Origin: Ligula intestinalis | Lineage: Eukaryota > Platyhelminthes > Cestoda > Diphyllobothriidea > Diphyllobothriidae | Direction: 5' to 3' | Assembly (NCBI GenBank): GCA_036362985.1 | Contig: JAYGXS010000005.1 | Span: 1,214,962-1,278,961, forward strand | Length of the DNA stretch: 64,000 bases | In this document: positions 53,496 to 64,000 of the stretch, piece by piece | Numbering within the stretch: position 1 is the stretch's first letter | How the letters are laid out: each line of letters begins with the position of its first letter | Made by a program: the position numbers and the translations under genes | Notes under the pieces: model-generated | Databases searched by the model: none | Seen by the model: only the letters and a program-made list of their open reading frames with translations | What the model was told of the DNA's origin: nothing

Positions 53496-56400
53496 TCAGA
53501 CAGAGAGCAGCGTTCTCAGAAGTTCTTTGTTCTTTCGTAGCACAAAAATGCTGAATCCGGGGCGCTGGGCACAGGGAATGACCAGATTGGGGTCCGAACT
53601 GAGACACTCCTGAGGCAGGCCGTTGGTGCTACCGCTGCTGCCGCCGCCGCCATTGTGTGGCCCGGAAGCGGAGGTAGAGAAGGTGACCGACTGTGACTGA
53701 CGGGGGGCATTCATCAGTAGGGAAGATCGCAGACTGTCAAGCGGATGAGAAAATCCGGGGTGGTGGTGGCGGTGATGGGCTGTTGGGAGCCAGAAGAGAG
53801 AGGCCTCTGGTGGCTTGTCCAGTTCTTGTCGTTCCATGAAGCTGTCGTAGTCACGCAGCGTCGATATAACCTGGCCTGGAGGAGGAGAAGAAGAAGAAGG
53901 AAATTAAGATCACAAACTGCACACTGTCCAATACCACCTCGCCAGTACTTGCTAACTTAACGCATGCAGCCCAAGCCTTGCGCAAGTGGCCAGCTGTAGG
54001 TGTGTTCTGCCTGTACGGGGCGGTGCATCGTGAGTGTAAGATTAGATTGTCGGGAAGGCAACGATCCCATGGTGCAGTGGTTAGAGCGCTGGACTTCTAA
54101 CTGACAAGGTCGCGGGTTCGAGCCTTGGGGGTCACTACCCTTGGGGGCGGACATATAAGGACGGCCTAACGAACAGCCTTAGCAAGCAATAGCTTGCAAG
54201 CGATAGCCCATACACGGCAGGCTATCGATCAGCCTACACGAGGCGAACGCATCGTGCAGTCAATTAATCGATAACTTGAAATTCAAACTACAGTTATTCG
54301 TTGAGTCACCAGCCAATCCTACCGGCAACTATTTCAGGAGAGAAGCTGATTGGCTCGATGGCCATTGTGTTACACGCGTTTGTTGTCTTAAATACTTTGT
54401 ACTGATTACCCTTAAAGACTTCTGCTGTTGCACATTTCTTGTTGTGTTCTCCCTTCGAGGACTCACACAAGGCGTTATAGAGCGGTGACATCTCTGCCTG
54501 GGCTTCCGTTTCAACAGGATATGGTTGACTGATGATGGTCAATAAGCCAGAAATGGCCATTCCAGTCTTTGTTTTCAATGCACTTATGGTTAAAATATAT
54601 GCTAGCCGCTGAGCCGCGCCTGGGGGGGGGAGGCGAGAGCGAACCTCAAGAACGAGGGAGTTTCGCAACCGATCATTAAGCGTCTATCTACTACTTTGCG
54701 CATACATATTTGAGCCTCTGAGGATAAGTTCCGGAGTGAGTTCGAGACATGGGGAAAATAAGAAGTATTCTCTCGGCGATTGAGTCTACTCAAAACCGCA
54801 AGTACTTTTTTAAGTCGTGATGATCCCAATCTTAAGGTAGTCATTCTCCAACCTGACAATTTGTCCGTAGGAAACGACTGTGGTCTTGTAGCTCAGTTGG
54901 TTTGAGTTCGAATCCCATCGAGGCCGCGGGATTTTTCACAAATGGGTCAGATGAATTAATAAAATCCGCCAAACCACCTACTGACTGCGGCTTCCACTGT
55001 CCTTGGGTGCGACAGCTGATATAATTGGTGAGCAATTTTAACCATATTGAGTGCGATTTCCGTCGCATCCACCTATCTTCCTCCACCTACTGCTGGAGAT
55101 GGCGTGAGGTAGTGATCGACGTGGAACAAAGCTCCTTTCACGTTCCTTGCACACATTTTGGTCCCTAATAATGCGAGCTGCCAGAAAGTACACTCTAAAT
55201 CCAGAGAAGGGTCAACATATCCTGTCAGATCAAGACTCTTATGCGATAGAGGTAAGTAAAAATTGCGTCGTTATAATCTTGCTACAAGTCTAGATGTTCG
55301 TCATCCAACAACGCCTCATTCGAATCCCCGAAGGAGAACACAACAGCGAAGGCGCAAGAATGGAGGTGCATTGCCGTATACTAACAGCGTACTTTATAGA
55401 GACAAGTAAAGCATGTACGAGTATGCACAAGATAGGTCTGCAATCAGAACAATCAGATTGTGCTCTCAAGTGGGCAGCGGCTCGACTGGAGAGATAGAGT
55501 CCTAATCGTAGCGGCTGATTGGGCGTCATCGCATGCACTGCATGTGGGCGGATCGATAGCGTGGCGTGGGAGTTGACAGTTAGGCCGGCTCCTAGCACGC
55601 GTGGGGTTCGTTAGGGGGAGAAAAGTGTACGTGAGTTGCATGTCAGATACACTTCTTCTCCTATCAGCTATCAGAGTCTGGGCCGGGCTTGTAATTACTT
55701 GTACTTGTTACGGCTGCGATCATGACTGATCTAGCCGGCCTCAATTATGTCCCGTATGGTGCTTCGCCACGCGCGAGGGTCCGTAGCCGCAGATCTGGAC
55801 AGTTCGACCCATTCTCTTCGCCAGCGCCGGAAACCAAATACTGAAGGTCCAAGAACCACTTCTATGTCCTGACGGACTGAGTCGAGCCCCTCTTCGACGT
55901 TTCCAATTAGGCAACGGTTTCAAGTCGAGGGCACTAGCACTCAGCTCTTGAGGTTGGCGACGAAGAACGTGTCCAAACACCTCAGCTGTCTTTCCTGAAT
56001 GGCCCTGGGCCGGGCTGATGTAAGAAGACTACCATCTTAGGCCAGGCTTGAACTACGAAGACTTGAGGCGTGGTGTTCAGGTGGTAATTCCATCAACAGG
56101 GAGCTTGACCCTCTTGTAGCTCGTAGGTCATGACGTACACAAAGCCTAGGATAAAACAGCCACAAGAAATTTAAGAAAACTGCACAGACACAGCTCGAGG
56201 AGAAACCCAATATATGGGCGATAAAGATTCGCCAGACAGAACAACACCGGCAGGGGTTCAACCCCTTAACCCCATAGAGGTGTTGATGCATAAGGCTTGC
56301 AGCCAAAATGCTCGTGAAACATGCTCTAGAGAGCCAAAGCAGCGAAGGGGAAACATTGATCAACTCTGGCCGACAAAATGGTCACGACTGGCAATTAAGT

Positions 56401-59400
56401 GAATTCAACGCTTTAATACTCATTGATGAACGTTCACCGGCCGCTAACGGAACTCCCGCTCTGTCGGGGGGAGGGGGGCTTCATTTCTCGGGCCGTGACA
56501 GCGGCCACACAGCGGACAGTAGTCTAGGCGGAACGTATGACTGGCTGACGAAGGCTAATAGGCCAGAAATGACAATTTCAGTCTCCCTCCTATTTTCCAA
56601 CAATAACATTTCACGCTTCTACAGAAGAGAGCCCGACAAGCTCTCCGGAGAGTCAGCATCTCGAAAAGCCTGTTGCTGTGAACCCTTTTGTTATTTCTTA
56701 TTTCAAAAGAAAGCGGTGGCGGTAACAGTGGTCAGAATAAAACTAGCAGCAGCAGAGTCTTGCTGATTTACCTAGGATGTTGAAGCGGGACCAACGGATA
56801 TCCCGCTGTTGCGAAAGCAAAGACAGGTCCTGCCCCAAGTTTGGGCTGAAGCTGGAAGCACCGTCAGTGGTGGCTGGGAAAAGGCCGCCGACGCCGCCCC
56901 TCAGCACGTAATCACCGGCGGCAGTTTGCGGGGAAAGCGCCGAGCTGGCGCCCAGGCTCCACAGTTGCATCACATCGCTCTTGTGAACACTCAGCTTGGT
57001 GAGCTTCGCTAGGTAGGAGAGAACCCAGGCGGCGGAGACAACTTCCAGGGGGTTTGAGAGGTGAATGTGCCCTGGAAGAAAGCAGACGCAGGCACATTAC
57101 AGGACGGTTGTTGGCCTCTTAGAGCACACCGAAGGACAGAAATTAAAAGCGAAATTTTTTTTGTCACCTCGAAGAATGCAGCACTGTGGACTTGGGATAC
57201 TAGCCGGAAACTGCGACACAGCAAAAATCTGCTTTAGTTAGAAACCTCGGGGATAAAAATTCCGAATATGTAACCCTATGTACTTTACTATGCATTACTA
57301 ACTACATATTTTATATTAGTAAGCCGATTTTCCGTATACATATTCAGAATATACCAATCCTTTGTACACCCCACACGGAAATCTTTATCGTCATGTAGAT
57401 ATTTTCAGGGTTATTCGTTGCCTGTTTTCCTGGCTGTTATAACCGGCGGCGGTCAGTCAAGTTTACTGGTGCGGCTTTCGAATTTGAGCCACCCATTTTT
57501 TTGCTCTCCATTCACGTGGGAATTCATTATCCTATACCATCCACTCTTATCCTCTGCTTTGTTTGTCTGCATTTGTGATCATGAGGTAATATCTACAGTA
57601 CGCTGCTACCTTTTTAAATGCACAAAAATAAGTTATTTTATCAACAACATATCACCATCCCAATATTTGTCAAATGCGGCCAATCTGTCACATATGCAAT
57701 TCACCAACAACACCAACATCGACAATTCTCCGTTGGATGACAACGCGAAGAAAAAAGCGTGTGAAGAAGCGGAAATGGAGAAGTTGAAAGCCAATCTGTC
57801 TCCATAGTTTATGTGAATGTCATGAAAAACTTGAATTGTGAGCATTACATGAGCTTTTACCTTTTTCCTTTTAAAAATGACCCTTTATTTACCTTACCAT
57901 CTGCTCTCCGTAAATGGCGCCATTTTTGCAGAAAATTCAGGTTTGCAAAATCCTCAAAATAGCATTCTTCTTCTTCGGGCAACTCTCTCCTACCCTCCCC
58001 CATTACACTCGCGTATACGTTGTGCTCTGGTTTCGAAGTAGCTCGCACACGCGCTCGCTCTCAAAGGAGTTATGCTGACGGGGTGGGTTGAGCAGGGGGT
58101 GACTTCAGTCCTGGCTTTAACGATCCTGAGAGGAAGGCGGGCTCACGGTGCGAACTTCTTGTTTCCTACTGGTTGTATTTCTCACTTTCTCACTTGAATT
58201 ATCGCGCACCAGACATAAGGGTATTTAAATAAGTATTCCTTATATTTGTTACTTTTATACGCTCTTCTTTTGTTATTTCCCCTAATTTGAACCACCTATT
58301 TAAACCCTTTTACCACCGGTCCCATATTACACAAAAGTGGGGTTTTCTGGTAGGGCTCTCTTACAAGGCCGCTTTTGTCTGTAGTTATTAATAAAAAACG
58401 ATCTCCAAATTGTCAGTAGGTCAAATTTTTGACTACTCAACCACGTCCTTGATTATGTTAACCCATAGGAGTTATTCTAATATTGTTCTTGGTCTACAGG
58501 CATCCTTTGCTGACCAGTAGGCGTTTACGTTGGTCAACCTTGTTCTTTCCTCATGTTTTCATATGCATTTTAGTTTAATTGATCTCCTACTGTGCACTTA
58601 TGACGCATTAAACGCGCACTAGGTACGCTTTGATCAAGCAACAAACCTTTATCTCGGATTTCCGTAAGAAAATTGGGCGGGATAACTTTTGTCATGAAGT
58701 GGCCACACATGAAAGTCCTGCCGGAATTATGTTACTATAATGGTTCTAAAAAGGAATTGTTGTCATCCCGATGAGGAAATGGAGACCTCCCACGGCTTGG
58801 CGAACTGGCTTGCCAGCTAACGCAAACGTTTAAAAAAACTATACTATGGCGCAATTGTACATTTTTTAATACCTCGCCTTCTGTCAAGGAAACTTTTCGG
58901 TAAGGATGATTTGTATAGCCAACTAACCAAGATAGGGGAATAGGAATGCCCCGCCAATTAAATAGGTGGCCTTACGATACATTTACGGAAATTTATATGC
59001 CTATTCTTTGGGAGACGATGAACGTAATCTACGGAAGTGTAAATATGCCCGAAACTTAATCCCAACACAAGACTAAACTCTAACCTCAATCGTAACCCGA
59101 CCCCAGTTCTACAAGCTACAGTGAATACAAAACTGAACTTTATCCCTTACCCTTCAATCTAACCTTACTCCTAAACTGAATTTCTCTGGAATTGGGCGTA
59201 AAGCCTATGAGCCCGAAACGATATTTCTATCTCAACTAAGATCCGCGTTTACCGTGCATCTATGCGGTCCGTTCTCCTATACGGTTGCGAATGTTGGGCT
59301 ATGCGCGTGGAGGAGGAACAGAAGCTGGAAGTCTTTGACCACTACTATTTGAGGAGCATCCTTCGATTGAAGTACACCGACTTCGTCTCAAATGAGACAG

Positions 59401-61657
59401 TCCGCACTCGCTCTGATAAAATCACAAGGATATACTAGGCCATTCAGGAAAGATGATTGAGCTGGTGTGGACACGTTCGTCACCGTCAATCTCAGGAGCT
59501 TAATGCTACTGTCCTCGACTTGAAAAGGTTATTTAATTGGAAACGTCAAAGAGGGGATCAACTCGAAACCCGGGTCGACTCAGTCCGTTGGGACATGGGT
59601 GTGGTTCTTGGACCTTTGGTATTCGGTCTCCAGTGGGTGAAGTTTTCCAGATCCGCTGCCACAAATCGTCACGCATGGAGAAGAAACGTCCGTGACATCA
59701 TCGAGGCCGGCTAGATCAGGCATGATCACAGCCGTAACAATTACAACTAAGTAAACCCACAAGCATTGTTGGCGGTTCCTGCTCCCGTGTCCTACTTAGG
59801 TGGCCACACAAGTCATGCTTACCAAAAGAGCAATAACTAAGACAAAATTCAACCAAAGTGGCACAGACAACTGATTTGGTCAGACATCGGAATGCATATC
59901 AAGTGCCCTGATGATTGGTTTATTGTGGAGAACAAACGGCACTCGAGAGGTCGGCGATTCGACACCGTCTACCGGCCAACTTTTTGCAGCTGAGTTCTTC
60001 ATTACCCTCAAACTGTCCTAGCGAAAAAATAATTCCAGTTCTACGAAACAGTACAGATTATCACTCATTGATGAACGTTCACCCGACCGTCAACGGAGCT
60101 CATCTGTCCCGCCCTAACTGCCAATAGTAATAGCTGTTACGGTTGTCAGGACCTCTGGTATGGCCCAAAGCAGAGCGGGACAGCTGAGTTCCGTTAGCGG
60201 TTGGGTGAAAGTTCACCAATGAGTGTCGATCTCCCTCGAGCTAACCCGGCAAGACAGCAAGCTCATGGCCCAATGGTTAGGGCGTTTGGCTCTGATCAAA
60301 GGGGTCGAGGGTTCGAGCCTCGGGAGGCGCACCGCTCTAGGCTTGGTTATGACTGGCTGACGACGACTAATAAGCCACAAATGGCCATATTAGTCTACCT
60401 CGTCTTTGCCAATAATACCCGCTGCCAGTACAGATTGCGTTAAACATCAGAAGCGATGACTTCCCTGAGCAGATTTCTAGATGTACTTGCTAAAGATCCT
60501 AATGAGCTTTGGGAAAAATAAACGGTTATTAACTATTCCTCTATAAAAAGCATCTAGCCATAAGAGGACATGAACATACTGCCACCGGACACGCCAACCA
60601 CCAGTCTATGGCGCCAACACAGTTCATAGTTGGCGTTTTGGAGGAAGTTATTGCCGCCACCGCCACCACTAGCAGATGAAGAGGTGTCATCCAACTGGGC
60701 GAAAAAGAGAACCCCACCAGCCTGGATCCAGGCGGCGATCCAGGTCACGAGGTCAGCTTCCGCGGTCGTTCCAAACCCGGCGGACGCGGTCTTCGGCCAC
60801 AGACCACGCCAGCTCTCCTCACCCGGTAGGAATCTGCCAGCGATCAAACAGGACAGCCGCGGTTTTGGCGGACGCGAGGCGCAGGCGGCCGGGCCGCAAA
60901 CACAACCGCCACCACCTGCCAGCAGGTCAGAGGACGAGAGCGAGGGACTAAGATGCGATCCACCGCCGACAGCAGCAGTGGCTCCACCCACGCAGACCGC
61001 AGCGTCGCAGCCGGCAACTACGCAAACCAGACCGTCCGATCGGCCCCGACGCCAGTCCGAAGCCAGCAGGTGGCAGGGTGGGCTCTCGACCTCATCCTCC
61101 GCCGTCGCTGCCAGACAGGCCGGACAGCAGAGGATGCCCTGATAGCAGTTCGAGGTGCGAACTTTGCCGTCCAGAACGCCGCCGCTCCCGCCGACTGCGC
61201 CGTTGGTGCTGCCGCTACTGCTGCAGTACAGACAGGGATCCGAGTCAGTTGGCAGAAAGTCGGAGATGGCGTTGGAACCGAGGCGACTGCAGGTGAGGAG
61301 GTAGTTCACGAGACAGCCGCCGCCGCCGCCACCGGAGGAGCCGCCGCCTTCGGCTTTGCCGGTGGTCGTGTGGGCGGGAATGCGCGAGGGTAGGCTGGTC
61401 GACTTTTTGCGCACGGCTGCGCACACTGTGCGCTTGTGGAGGGAGAGGGAGGAGGCGGAGCAGGAGGGCGGTGGTGGTGGAGAAGGCGGCGGTGAGGTGA
61501 GGTGGATTTCCGGTGAGCATTCGTCGTCGTCTCCCGAGACAGGCGGTTTATACTGCTGGGGCTGTTGGCGTCGCCGGGGAGGGCAACGGTGCTTGCGAGC
61601 CGGAAGGTAGTCACAGAGGTCCTCTAGGCTATACCGATCGATGAGACTCAGGCCGCG
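53496..61657 (-). CDS. Unrecognised Ser/Gly/Pro-rich protein, three 3' exons
   Basis: Exon A (61657-60580) follows CTCTCCTCCCTTTCCTAAAG. It opens RGLSLIDRYSLEDLCDYLPA and has long Pro, Ser and Gly runs with scattered Cys pairs. It ends LVTWIAAWIQAGGVLFFAQL...NYELCWRHRLVVGV before donor GTATGT. Exon B (57071-56772) follows CTTTCTTCCAG. It codes HIHLSNPLEVVSAAWVLSYL and AKLTKLSVHKSDVMQLWSLG, ending IRWSRFNIL before GTAAAT. Exon C (53875-53496) follows CTTCTCCTCCTCCAG. It codes QVISTLRDYDSFMERQELDK, then a Ser/Gly-rich part ending FSIFVLRKNKELLRTLLSV and a TGA. All three junctions are phase-compatible: exon A starts in phase 0, and both inner junctions are phase 1. That gives at least 585 residues. 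The start exon is not identified. The conserved-looking core is the end of A plus B and the start of C. I do not recognise the family. Introns carry SINE, RTE and repeat E insertions. Confidence 0.65.
54058..54135 (+). repeat. tRNA-like sequence, probable SINE head (Arg-TCT-like)
   Basis: CATGGTGCAGTGGTTAGAGC (A box) and GCGGGTTCGAGCCTTG (B box) with a GGACTTCTAACTGA-like anticodon region in which TCT would be the anticodon. The acceptor ends pair poorly. Located in the intron between exons C and B of the minus-strand gene. Confidence 0.5.
54505..54580 (+). repeat. SINE-2 tail fragment
   Basis: GGATATGGTTGACTGATGAT and AGCCAGAAATGGCCATTCCA then GTC. The body of the SINE seen at 2340-2400 and 60350-60400, here about 370 bases from the tRNA-like head at 54058. 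Confidence 0.65.
54888..54965 (+). repeat. tRNA-derived relic with shared 3' motif
   Basis: GTAGCTCAGTTGGTTTGAGT (D arm) passes directly to GTTCGAATCCCATC (T arm), so the anticodon arm is deleted. TTTTTCACAAATGGGTCAGA follows and matches the flank of the inverted tRNA-like pair at 19.1-19.5 kb. Confidence 0.5.
55180..55530 (+). repeat. Interspersed repeat E, copy 2
   Basis: The partner of 3140-3420; better preserved and about 80 bases longer at the 5' side. Shared CATCCAACAACG/CGTCCAACAATG, GGAGAACACAACAGC(G/A)A and AGGCGCAAGAATGGA blocks. Intronic in the minus-strand gene. Confidence 0.6.
55690..56010 (-). mobile_element. RTE-type LINE 3' tail, copy 2
   Basis: The minus strand has VLRRQPQELSASALDLKPLP at its 5' side. 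DSVRQDIEVVLGPSVFG, REWVELSRSAATDPRAW and STIRDIIEAG follow in a shifted frame. The end is CGTAACAAGTACAAGTAATT near 55690. Only the polymerase tail remains. Confidence 0.8.
56428..56595 (+). repeat. TIR-like segment plus SINE-2 tail
   Basis: CTCATTGATGAACGTTCACC, GCCGCTAACGGAACTC (the arm sequence of 60062-60222) is followed after a G-rich gap by TATGACTGGCTGACGAAGGC and GGCCAGAAATGACAATTTCA, the SINE-2 tail. The tRNA head is missing. Confidence 0.6.
57400..57807 (+). CDS. Doubtful plus-strand terminal exon
   Basis: An open frame whose last part reads ISPSQYLSNAANLSHMQFTN, NTNIDNSPLDDNAKKKACEE and AEMEKLKANLSP, then a stop: polar, charged, protein-like. The upstream part (before about 57620) is not protein-like. 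No strong acceptor is seen (AAAATAAG at about 57632 is weak). It may be a real last exon or chance within an intergenic or intronic stretch. Confidence 0.2.
   Translation, partial: YFQGYSLPVFLAVITGGGQSSLLVRLSNLSHPFFCSPFTWEFIILYHPLLSSALFVCICDHEVISTVRCYLFKCTKISYFINNISPSQYLSNAANLSHMQFTNNTNIDNSPLDDNAKKKACEEAEMEKLKANLSP
57811..59230. other. Intronic, no recognised feature
   Basis: Lies between exons B and A of the minus-strand gene. AT-rich, with no frame or repeat recognised. Confidence 0.4.
59235..59750 (+). mobile_element. RTE-type LINE 3' end, copy 3
   Basis: The longest RTE remnant. IRVYRASMRSVLLYGCECWA, EQKLEVFDHYYLRSILRLKY and LSWCGHVRHRQSQELNATVL, then RDIIEAG at about 59710. It ends CCGTAACAATTACAACTAAG. 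The YGCE.W and RRWFGHV-type blocks define the RTE C-terminus. Two stops interrupt the frame before 59457. Confidence 0.8.
60062..60222. repeat. Small inverted-repeat element, about 160 bases
   Basis: Left end CACTCATTGATGAACGTTCA, and the reverse complement of the right end, CACTCATTGGTGAACTTTCA, pair over about 50 bases each (through CCCGACCGTCAACGGAGCTC and CTGTCCCGC), at roughly 85% identity. The centre (about 60 bases) has no coding. It resembles a MITE. Single arms of it recur at 2215 and 56428, each next to SINE-2 material. Confidence 0.8.
60262..60415 (+). repeat. SINE-2 copy (tRNA-derived)
   Basis: Head GGCCCAATGGTTAGGGCGTT with B box GAGGGTTCGAGCCTCGGGAG, then GGTTATGACTGGCTGACGAC and AATAAGCCACAAATGGCCAT. 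The best preserved head plus body in the window. It lies about 40 bases after the inverted-repeat element. Confidence 0.75.
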
Positions 61658-62254
61658 CTTTAGGAAAGGGAGGAGAGTCACAGTCAGAAAGTGGGACTCT
61701 AGTTACGACGGACATATCGGACACAAAGCTAGCATACAGTAAAAACTTGCTGATATACCGACCGTCACAAGCTATGGCGTCCATCATGTGCCCAACGAAG
61801 TGGCGCACAGGTGACCTTGTGCTCAGACGCCCCAGGGGACAGCCAGACACACTTCCACGTGAACCGAACCAAGTGAGTAAACAGCCCACCGCTACCAGCA
61901 CATACCCGACCGTATAGACACCTCTGCTGACATGCTAGACCCCGGACGGACGCATTTGTCACAAACAGGCAAACAGTCCACTGGCAGCAACTGGCCTTGT
62001 TTAGCAATAGATCGCTCCTAACCTCTGACCGCCTGCTTCCATCAGAGGGAAGATTCTTAGTCTTTTGGTTATATTAGATCGCACATCCCTGACCCCCAAA
62101 TATTGGTGATCTAAAAGTTAATTACTTTATAGTGAGGCAGACTTTCATCCCATCTGCCGCAGGCGAGCACGTGCACGGTGGCTAGCGAAATGAACAACCC
62201 AACTGCATGTACCACACACGATCTGATTGCAACCTTGTGCGCGAGGAATGTCAT
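61658..62254. other. Upstream flank of exon A; no exon recognised
   Basis: No further exon of the minus-strand gene could be supported here, although its start must lie further upstream on the minus strand. Confidence 0.4.
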
Positions 62255-62400
62255 TACCACAAGGAGTAAGGATACCCGACGGAATCCAAAATGTCAGGAA
62301 AATTCAACTCTTGTTCCGGTGATCGCATCCTCTTCTGAACTGCTTCCTGGGACTCGCATATTCCCCACTTTGTTAGATGTGTGCTCCGGCATGTAACGTT
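62255..62400 (+). repeat. PLE-2 terminus, solo copy
   Basis: GATACCCGACGGAATCCAAA, TGTCAGGAAAATTCAACTCT, TGTTCCGGTGATCGCATCCT and CTTCTGAACTGCTTCCTGG: the terminus in the same orientation as the right arm of PLE-2 at 48270-48395. Confidence 0.7.
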
Positions 62401-63430
62401 ACGCCGGCGAAGACAATCGTATGCCTGTTGATGGAAAGAGGTCAAAGTTACAAAACTTCAACCAAGTTAGCTTACACGTAAAACCGTATGCCGAGAAGAT
62501 AAATTGACTGCCTTGGGTTCCGGTATTTAAATGCAACAGTTCTGGACGCCAGCTTAATGCTCACCCACCTCGTGAGGTCTTAAATTTACTTAACGTTTTC
62601 CGCACAATCGATAATTCCGGTTTCCCGATAGATTGCCAATCTTACCGCAGATTTCGGCATTTTCCACGAGATTGGTCGTCTACTGTATGTGACAGGCGTC
62701 AGACAAAGGCTTTAATGACACGTCGACCAACGAGCCCAATCTCATCATTAGCAGTTGGTTGGCAGTCTCACACAGTAGACTGCCACAGGGGTGCGATATG
62801 TGGCCAACACGTTATTCGTGACACATTCGACGCACAAAGAATTGTGGCCCGGAAGGTGGCAAATCAACCCGAAAACACGACCCTTTTGTGACTGGGGATC
62901 GCGGGCTGGACTGACTTCCTCATGTGGCGCTGACTGCATTCTCACTCAGGAGGAAATCAAAACTGCCTACTAGATGAGGTCTGCTGCACACGGAGCACAC
63001 GAAAACGGACTGGTTAGAACTTTGAGAGTCGAGCACCCTTCTGGTAGTCTAGACTGCCACTTTATTGGAGTAAGATGCGTGAGGAGAGAGGCAGTGACGT
63101 CAAAAGTCACCCCAGGTGGTGGAACCCTCGCGTCAGCCTCATTCTCGTCGGCTGGGGGCGCCCTCAAATGGCTGAACTAATGACGGTATTCTGCTAGTAG
63201 GAATATAACCGCAACGATGTGAGGCAAATTTGGCTATGACGGCTGTTGTCTTCGGCTGAACAATTGTTGTAATTCGCTACGTCCATCTCCGGTGAGGTTC
63301 TGTCTGACCTACGTACGGTTTTTCCCTTTCCCAACAACGCTGTCCGTCTCCTTAGTTAACTCCTTTTCCCAAACAATACTGTCCGCCTTCCCTTCACCAG
63401 CTTGCTCAATGTCCGCTGCCTCAAGAGGCA
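62401..63430. other. No recognised feature
   Basis: Only short open frames without splice context or motif on either strand. Confidence 0.4.
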
Positions 63431-63439
63431 GCTGTTTGA

Positions 63440-63660
63440 CTCGCTGAGATGAAGACCCGTGACCGACTTTGCAGCATGAAACGCTGCCCATCCCCTCCCC
63501 ACACATGTATGCGTGCAAGGTAGTCGCGGCGACCGAAGAAACACTTGAACAATCCACTCTCCACCCCTTCCCTCCGGTCGACGCAGTATGGACCTCTGTA
63601 CACGACACCCCTTCCAGGCAACGTTTCAAACCAATCGGGCACCACGTGAACTGGCTCAAA
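63440..63660 (+). repeat. Interspersed repeat D, plus copy 2
   Basis: GATGAAGACCCGTGACCGAC, ACACATGTATGCGTGCAAGG and TAGTCGCGGCGACC match 48735-48830 in order. The rest is Pro/Ser-coding low-complexity sequence. The final stretch to 64000 has no recognised feature. Confidence 0.5.
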
Positions 63661-64000
63661 TCCAAATAAAAACAGCCGCCACCCCCTCTCCCTCACACAG
63701 GCCCTACCAAGTCTGGCTTCGCCCTGCAAATGTGCGGCGTTATTGGACATGAGTCGTTCCTTTGTCTAGAGCCAGACGATATTGGGTTGACTCCTTTGTT
63801 ATTGACTACGTGTATCCACTGTTGGATTTTGCACGTTGTTTATTCTTCACTATTTGTTTAGTAGTACCGTACTACGTCAACTGTTGTTATAATTTGGAAT
63901 TGACGTACGCGTTACGACTGAATACTGAGACATAAGATACAAGACACTCGAAACAACGGCTGTAAAATTAGATATCTGTAAGTAGCTACTACCTACGCCT

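Noticed and set aside
60630..61393. Plus-strand frames of 146-170 residues
   Set aside because: They are shadows of the GC-rich exon A on the minus strand. They lack splice sites and motif content.

Overview
The window looks like repeat-rich nuclear DNA from a parasitic flatworm, most likely a tapeworm of the diphyllobothriid type. This is an inference. It rests on small GT-AG introns (one of only 30 bases), very low gene density, and the mix of degenerate non-LTR retrotransposons, Penelope-like elements with GIY-YIG endonuclease, and a Gypsy fragment. It also rests on the general likeness of the element termini to repeats common in such genomes. A 100-base run of N (4957-5056) marks an assembly gap. 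There are no bacterial-style operons, and most open frames are chance or transposon remnants.

Host genes. Two minus-strand genes can be assembled with consistent splice phases. The first is a nuclear gene for cytochrome c oxidase subunit 5B (four exons between 10593 and 6070), with a mitochondrial presequence, the C-x-C-G-x-W-F-K-L zinc-site block and an unusual charged C-terminal extension. The second is an unrecognised protein, at least 585 residues long, in three exons (61657-60580, 57071-56772, 53875-53496) whose introns are full of repeats. Weak single-exon candidates lie near 1.1, 42.8-43.6, 51.0 and 57.6 kb.

Mobile DNA, left to right. 0.4-5 kb holds Penelope termini, a SINE and two interspersed repeats. 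11.1-18.1 kb holds a minus-strand LINE (family A) split by a plus-strand LINE of another family (B). 18-19.5 kb has a 73-base tandem repeat and an inverted pair of tRNA-like genes. 20.2-22.2 kb is a Penelope element (PLE-1) with direct terminal repeats. 22.2-24.2 kb is a family A LINE interrupted by a 527-base pogo/Tigger-like MITE. 24.2-27 kb holds Penelope and family A relics. 28-37 kb holds a long minus-strand family B LINE split by a family A copy, so the two families have inserted into each other. 37.2-38.3 kb is a third Penelope family. 38.9-39.8 kb has two Gypsy fragments in opposite orientation. 44.3-45.2 and 51.4-52.2 kb hold two copies of a third LINE (family C). 46.8-48.4 kb is a Penelope relic (PLE-2) organised as a large inverted repeat. 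49.3-50.5 kb holds PLE-1 ends and an RTE tail. 54-60.4 kb holds SINEs, RTE tails and a small inverted-repeat element inside the introns of the second gene.

No CRISPR array, rRNA gene, origin or bacterial-type defence system is visible. The most interesting material is the reciprocal nesting of LINE families, the inverted organisation of the Penelope relics, the MITE, the tRNA-like palindrome, and the odd exon junction and tail of the COX5B gene.
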